NCBI GenBank assembly: GCA_052246295.1
Contig: JBQQCO010000022.1
Origin: Piscibacillus sp052246295
GTDB lineage: Bacteria > Bacillota > Bacilli > Bacillales > Alkalibacillaceae
Strand: one strand, 5' to 3'
DNA length: 53,386 nucleotides
The notes under the pieces are model-generated. The model had not been told where the DNA came from and did not search any database. It was given only the letters and a program-made list of their open reading frames with translations. Of the stretch, positions 50,099 to 53,386 are shown in pieces (position 1 is the stretch's first letter; every line of letters begins with the position of its first letter). The translations under genes and the position numbers were made by a program.

Positions 50099-50695
50099 AT
50101 GACTAAAATGGCTATATTTTATTATAGTTCTACTGGTGCCAACTACCAAATGGCACAGTGGGCTGAATCGGCACTTAAAGAATCTGGAGCAGAAGTTAAA
50201 TTATTAAAAATACCTGAAACAGCACCAGAAAGTGCAATCTCACAAAACCCTGCCTGGCTAAAGCACTATGAAGCAACAAAGAATGTTCCAGAAGCTTCCC
50301 CTGAAGATCTAGATTGGGCAGACGGATTTATATTTAGTATTCCAACTAGATTTGGGAATGTTCCATCACAAGTTAAACAGTTCATGGATCTATGTGGTGG
50401 CCTTTGGGCTGAAGGTAAACTAGTTAACAAAGTATGTAGCGCGATGACTTCAGCACAAAATCCACATGGTGGACAAGAATAGACATTAACAAGTTTTTAT
50501 GTATCAATGTTCCATTGGGGAGTTATTATCGCTGGCCCTGGTTACACAGACGAAGTTATCTTTAGTACTGGTGGTAATCCATACGGTACAAGTGCAACTG
50601 TTGACGGTGAAGGGAATCTTCAGGACGACATTCAAAAAGCAGTTGAACACCAAGCTAAACGAACGTACGATATTACCCAAAAAATATCTGGATAG
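50099..50695 (+). pseudogene. WrbA-like NAD(P)H:quinone oxidoreductase with in-frame amber codon
   Basis: A flavodoxin-fold gene of about 198 codons. It starts at MTKMAIFYYSSTGANYQMAQ behind GAGGAG. The flavin-binding residues (YSSTGAN), the PTRFGNVPSQVKQFMD loop and the AQNPHGGQE motif are in frame to 50479. TAG at 50480-50482 follows, and the same frame then continues with TLTSFYVSMFHWGVIIAGPG and GGNPYGTSATV to the natural stop. There is no frameshift, only one nonsense codon. A point mutation, sequence error or rare readthrough would all give this. The upstream fragment lacks the C-terminal part needed for the tetramer and the quinone site. Confidence 0.82.
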
Positions 50696-50707
50696 AATAC
50701 ATTTTAA

Positions 50708-50740
50708 AACACCGACCTTAATAGGGTTGGTGTTATTTAT
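50708..50740 (+). terminator. Rho-independent terminator of the WrbA-like gene
   Basis: AACACCGACC (50708-50717) pairs with GGTTGGTGTT (50725-50734) with one G-U pair, then ATTTATTTAT. Confidence 0.85.
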
Positions 50741-50771
50741 TTATACTTAATTATCAAAAAAATTTTATATA

Positions 50772-50801
50772 ACCCCCAAAAATACTAACCTCTTTTTCGT
50801 A
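50772..50801 (+). promoter_or_regulatory. Sigma-I-like promoter of the DUF5667 gene
   Basis: A perfect ACCCCC (50772-50777) followed by AAAAA, then 20 bases after the -35 a CGTA (50798-50801). The C-rich -35, A-tract and CGWA -10 are the features described for sigma-I promoters. It lies 35 bp before the start codon. The sigI gene is also in this window, behind a similar sequence. Confidence 0.6.
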
Positions 50802-50835
50802 AGTTATGATAGAAAATAACAGAAGAGGTGATCAC

Positions 50836-51897
50836 ATGAAACATCGCAAAATGATTCATTCATTATCTGCAGCAACATTAACAGCATCAATGATACTAGC
50901 ACCACTAAGCATTTCAGCAGATAATCATGAGGGAACAGATGAGGACAAGGATCAAGGAATTGTTGTTAAAGAAGATGTAACTTTAGAAGAATCGCTATTT
51001 AGTTATTATGGTAAAGTTACAAACCAGTTGTCATTGGCTTTGGAAGATGAGGATAATGAGCGCCTTGGTCTTATTTTAGATTGGTCATTACAACAAATTG
51101 AAGAAGCAGAACTATTATATGAAGAAGGAAATGAAGAAGAGGCTACAATTCTTCTAGAGGAAGCTCTATACATACTAGAGAAAGCTGAATCAGAAGATGA
51201 AGAAGAATCCTCAGAAGATGAAGAGCAGCAAGAAGAGCAAGAGCAAGATGAAAATAATGAAGAAGAAAATACAGAAGAAGATGAAACTAACGAGGAAGAT
51301 TCTGCAGAAGAGGATGAAACTAACGAAGAAGAATCTGCAGAGGATGAAGAAGAAGAAAATGAAGAAAAAGTTATTGGTCAAAACGTTATTTCTTTAGCGT
51401 CAGCTATGGAAAAAGTGAAGAATCCAGTAGCTCAATCTGCATTGAAACGTAATATTGAAAGATCATTAGATCGTTTAGAAGCAAAATATGATGAAGATGT
51501 ATTAGCAGCTCTTTACGAGCGTTTAAATGATATTACTGATGAATTTGTTGAAGAAGATACAACTGATGAGGAGTCAACTGAAGAAGATTCTACAGAGGAA
51601 ACTGAGGAATCAGTAGAAGAGACTGAAGAATCTCAAGAAGAAACAGAAGAAACTTCTGAAGAGGTAGAAGAAGTTGAGGAAGTTGAGGAAGTTAAGGTTG
51701 AAGAAGATCGTGACGAAAACTTTGATGTTAAATCTTCAGATAAAAAATCAAAAGCTAAGTCAAACAAAGACAAAGCAAAAGCTGGTAAAGAAAAAGCTAA
51801 GGATAAAGGTCCAAAAGGAAATAAAGGCAAGTCAAATGATAAAGGACCTAAAGATAAGAACAAGGGCAAAGGTAATGGCAAAGGCCCAAATAACTAA
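50836..51897 (+). CDS. Secreted DUF5667-type protein with acidic repeats and basic tail
   Basis: A 353-residue exported protein. The signal peptide (about 1-27) ends AAPLSISA-like before DNHEGTD. An alpha-helical DUF5667-like segment is split in two (about 45-120, EESLFSYYGKVTNQLSLALE, and about 190-250, NVISLASAMEKVKNPVAQSA) by a strongly acidic low-complexity block containing two near-tandem copies of EEDETNEE(D/E)SAE. A second acidic block (about 245-295) is followed by a Lys/Gly-rich basic tail (SKAKSNKDKAKAGKEK, then KGKGNGKGPNN). The tail resembles that of RsgI in composition. The start is the ATG at 50836, behind AGAGGTGAT. A wall-associated role is inferred. Confidence 0.8.
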   Translation: MKHRKMIHSLSAATLTASMILAPLSISADNHEGTDEDKDQGIVVKEDVTLEESLFSYYGKVTNQLSLALEDEDNERLGLILDWSLQQIEEAELLYEEGNEEEATILLEEALYILEKAESEDEEESSEDEEQQEEQEQDENNEEENTEEDETNEEDSAEEDETNEEESAEDEEEENEEKVIGQNVISLASAMEKVKNPVAQSALKRNIERSLDRLEAKYDEDVLAALYERLNDITDEFVEEDTTDEESTEEDSTEETEESVEETEESQEETEETSEEVEEVEEVEEVKVEEDRDENFDVKSSDKKSKAKSNKDKAKAGKEKAKDKGPKGNKGKSNDKGPKDKNKGKGNGKGPNN

Positions 51898-51966
51898 TTA
51901 ATTTTTGTTGAACTCTTCGCTAATTAGCGAGGTTCATATATACACCTCTCTCCCAACAGAGGCTTT

Positions 51967-51995
51967 TCCCTGACATATGGTCAGGGATTTTTTTT
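51967..51995 (+). terminator. Rho-independent terminator of the DUF5667 gene
   Basis: TCCCTGAC (51967-51974) pairs with GTCAGGGA (51980-51987), then eight T. A further imperfect hairpin, GAAC...GTTC, lies upstream at about 51910-51935. The rest of the gap to 52107 shows only an AT-rich region. Confidence 0.9.
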
Positions 51996-52107
51996 AGGTT
52001 CATTAGGTTAGCCCAATCATTAAAAAAAACACATATTTTCTGAATATTGTTGCAATTTTTCGGTGTTTTTTATTATAATAGAAAAAAGGGAGTAAGGGGG
52101 AGAAAAG

Positions 52108-52344
52108 ATGAAAAAACAAGTGACCTCTTATGTGCTCATTAGATACCAATTTCCAAAACGGGTAGCCATAAAAGCTAAACGAGAAGTTCCATACGAAATC
52201 AAACTGGCTGCACGATTAGTTTTAGACGAATTAGTTTTTATGTGGAATAAGAATGCTCTAGAGGAGCAAATTAACATGGCCATTGATCAAAACGATCAAC
52301 GTGCTTTTGATGAACTAAGTAAAAAATATGCTAAGTATTTATAA
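52108..52344 (+). CDS. IDEAL-domain protein
   Basis: A 78-residue cytosolic protein. The C-terminal half is an IDEAL domain: LVLDELVFMWNKNALEEQINMAIDQNDQRAFDELSKKY, with the conserved D-x-x-L and the 'N-x-A-I-D-x-x-D-x-x-A-F' pattern. In Bacillus proteins such as YpiB the domain is associated with protein-protein contacts; the molecular role is poorly known. The ATG follows AAGGGGGAG. It is monocistronic, ending at a terminator. Confidence 0.85.
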   Translation: MKKQVTSYVLIRYQFPKRVAIKAKREVPYEIKLAARLVLDELVFMWNKNALEEQINMAIDQNDQRAFDELSKKYAKYL

Positions 52345-52354
52345 TATGAGCAAT

Positions 52355-52386
52355 AAGCTGCCTCATAAGGGAGGTGGCTTTTTTTG
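52355..52386 (+). terminator. Rho-independent terminator of the IDEAL-domain gene
   Basis: AAGCTGCCTC (52355-52364) pairs with GAGGTGGCTT (52371-52380) with one G-U pair; seven T follow. Confidence 0.9.
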
Positions 52387-52469
52387 TTTTGTCATAAAAA
52401 ACTCTTTTGTCGAAATAGAATGTGTCGTGTTAATATAATATAAGACAACAAGATAAGATAGGGGATAAT

Positions 52470-53231
52470 ATGAGAAAAGTATTATTGATTGTATTGGCTA
52501 TTTTAATATTGGCAGGTTGTACTCAGGAACAAGAGACTGAATCTTTACATGCAAAAAATTCTAAAGGTGTTGAATTTGGTATTCAAACAAAAGCACCATT
52601 AGAACTTAAAGAAGAAGAAGTAACAGAGGATGGTAAAGTGATTGTGAATAACCCTCATGCGATTGATGTTGTAGTGAATAAAGAGCGACGTTTGCCTGAA
52701 GGTTATGAACCGAAAAATTTAGTTGAACCAAATGTTCCTATTAATGCTCCAGCTGGAGATCAAAAACGACAAATGAGAGAAGAAGCTGCAAAAGCTTTAG
52801 AAGAGCTATTTGAAGCAGCAGAAGACGCGGGTTATACATTAGTTGCTCAATCAGGATATAGGTCCGTTGAAAGACAATCTGTTATTTACAATAATAATAT
52901 AGCAACTAAAGGTCAGGAGTGGACGGATCAATATTCTGCAGCACCTGGACATAGTGAGCATAATACAGGTCTCGCGATGGATATTACAATACCTCTAGAA
53001 ACAGGTGGTTTCTTAGGCTTAGAAGAAGCTCTAGGTGAAACTGAGCCGGGCCAATGGGTTGCAGATCATGCTCATGAATTTGGGTTTGTCATAAGATACC
53101 CAGAAGGGAAAAGCGATATTACTGGCTATAATTACGAACCATGGCATTTAAGATATTTTGGCGTTGAATTAGCGACAAATATTTATGAATCAGGCTTAAC
53201 CGTCGAAGAGTATTTTGGGTACGTAGATTAA
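52470..53231 (+). CDS. LdcB/DacB-type D-alanyl-D-alanine (L,D-) carboxypeptidase lipoprotein
   Basis: A 253-residue M15-family peptidase anchored outside the membrane by a lipid (lipobox LAGC, Cys17). The VanY/LdcB zinc-site motifs are intact: SGYRSVERQ, then HSEHNTGLAMDI with the H-x6-D metal ligands, and EPWHLRY with the W-H ligand. It trims peptidoglycan stem peptides. An N-terminal segment of about 80 residues precedes the catalytic domain. ATG after AGATAGGGG. Its terminator, which begins at the stop codon, is the insertion point of a group IIC intron. Confidence 0.92.
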   Translation: MRKVLLIVLAILILAGCTQEQETESLHAKNSKGVEFGIQTKAPLELKEEEVTEDGKVIVNNPHAIDVVVNKERRLPEGYEPKNLVEPNVPINAPAGDQKRQMREEAAKALEELFEAAEDAGYTLVAQSGYRSVERQSVIYNNNIATKGQEWTDQYSAAPGHSEHNTGLAMDITIPLETGGFLGLEEALGETEPGQWVADHAHEFGFVIRYPEGKSDITGYNYEPWHLRYFGVELATNIYESGLTVEEYFGYVD

Positions 53232-53260
53232 GATGTAGTTTCTATGCTACATCTTTTTTT
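53231..53260 (+). terminator. Rho-independent terminator of the carboxypeptidase gene (intron target)
   Basis: AGATGTAG (53231-53238) pairs perfectly with CTACATCT (53247-53254), then T7 to 53260. The group IIC intron begins at the next base. Confidence 0.92.
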
Positions 53261-53386
53261 GTTTGCCCGTCATGGGTGAGCTCTAACGGGTGAAAGTCCC
53301 GAGTGTGACCAAGTAGCGGTAAGCACATAGCTGAAGGCAAGGGTGTCCGTGGTGACGCGGAATCTGAAGGAAGCTCTAGGCAAATC
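53261..53386 (+). mobile_element. Group IIC intron, 5' end (domain I), truncated by window edge
   Basis: The sequence starts GTTTGCCCGTCATGGGTGAG and continues with AACGGGTGAAAGTCCCGA, GCAAGGGTGTCCGTGG and CGGAATCTGAAGGAAGC. These are conserved blocks of group IIC domain I and match the O. iheyensis intron (GUGUGCCCGGCAUGGGUG, GCAAGGGUGUCCGUGG, GGAAUCUGAAGGAAGC) as I remember it. The 5' end is GTTTG rather than the usual GTGYG. It lies directly after the T run of a terminator, the hallmark target of IIC introns. The reverse transcriptase gene would lie beyond the window. It may be another copy of the intron whose 3' end opens the window. Confidence 0.87.

Noticed and set aside
51294..51360. 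Tandem GAA/GAT-rich repeats, considered as a CRISPR-like or satellite array
   Set aside because: They are in-frame codons for acidic repeats in a secreted protein, with no spacers or palindromic repeat units.
51633..51881. Minus-strand frame rich in Leu, Ser, Phe and Pro opposite the DUF5667 tail
   Set aside because: It is produced by the complement of the acidic/basic low-complexity repeats in the real gene; no RBS or family features.

Overview
The window is low-GC chromosomal DNA from an endospore-forming member of the Bacillaceae. Evidence for this is a complete gerA-type germination operon, a YhcN/YlaJ spore lipoprotein behind a textbook sigma-G promoter, a Spo0E-like phosphatase, SigI/RsgI, an IDEAL-domain protein and strong AGGAGG-type ribosome binding sites. 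Acid-rich proteins, the intergenic repeat family and group IIC intron sequence resembling the Oceanobacillus iheyensis intron suggest a halotolerant relative of Oceanobacillus/Virgibacillus/Halobacillus. That placement is inference only. Both edges lie inside group IIC intron sequence: a 3' end (domains V and VI) at the left and a 5' end at the right. The window may therefore be a stretch bounded by two copies of a repeated intron.

Layout. 0.2-5.9 kb: DUF4349 lipoprotein, a TVP38/DedA-like membrane protein, an ABC-class ATPase, then queG, ogt and trmL (tRNA modification and DNA repair). 6-13 kb: a 31-aa membrane peptide, a divergent PrkA-family AAA kinase, odhA/sucA and odhB/sucB (2-oxoglutarate dehydrogenase E1 and E2) and a short vWA protein. 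PrkA and vWA (YhbH-like) proteins normally work together, and here they bracket the TCA-cycle operon. 13-20 kb: nucleoside transporter, aldehyde dehydrogenase, a methyltransferase behind a leader-peptide attenuator, a frameshifted lipoprotein between long inverted repeats, a MATE pump and a second MurG. 20-25.5 kb: a composite inverted-repeat element, the gerA/B/C operon and a DUF389 membrane protein.

25.5-32.7 kb: an attenuator leader controls the heterodimeric multidrug ABC exporter BmrC/BmrD, followed by a membrane trypsin-like protease and sigI-rsgI. 32.8-39.3 kb: an uncharacterised membrane-anchored protein, then an ABC-2 exporter (two permeases and an ATPase) fused operonically to a GAF histidine kinase and a LuxR-type response regulator, the layout of a drug or lipid-stress detoxification module. 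39.3-44.4 kb: spore lipoprotein, an unknown protein, a LAGLIDADG protein whose promoter carries a LexA box, and a decaying accessory cluster (APH kinase, GNAT, frameshifted DinB, GNAT stub, P-loop kinase). 44.5-53.2 kb: chemoreceptor, chromate-type transporter, cytosolic BtuF-like protein, AzlCD, GNAT, a WrbA-like gene with an in-frame amber codon, a DUF5667 protein behind a sigma-I-like promoter, an IDEAL protein and an LdcB-type carboxypeptidase whose terminator is the intron insertion site.

Recurring themes are control of drug-resistance genes by leader peptides (two independent attenuators, at 16.15 kb and 25.6 kb), sigma-I-linked envelope functions, sporulation functions and small-scale gene decay. 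No tRNA, rRNA, CRISPR array or transposase gene was seen.
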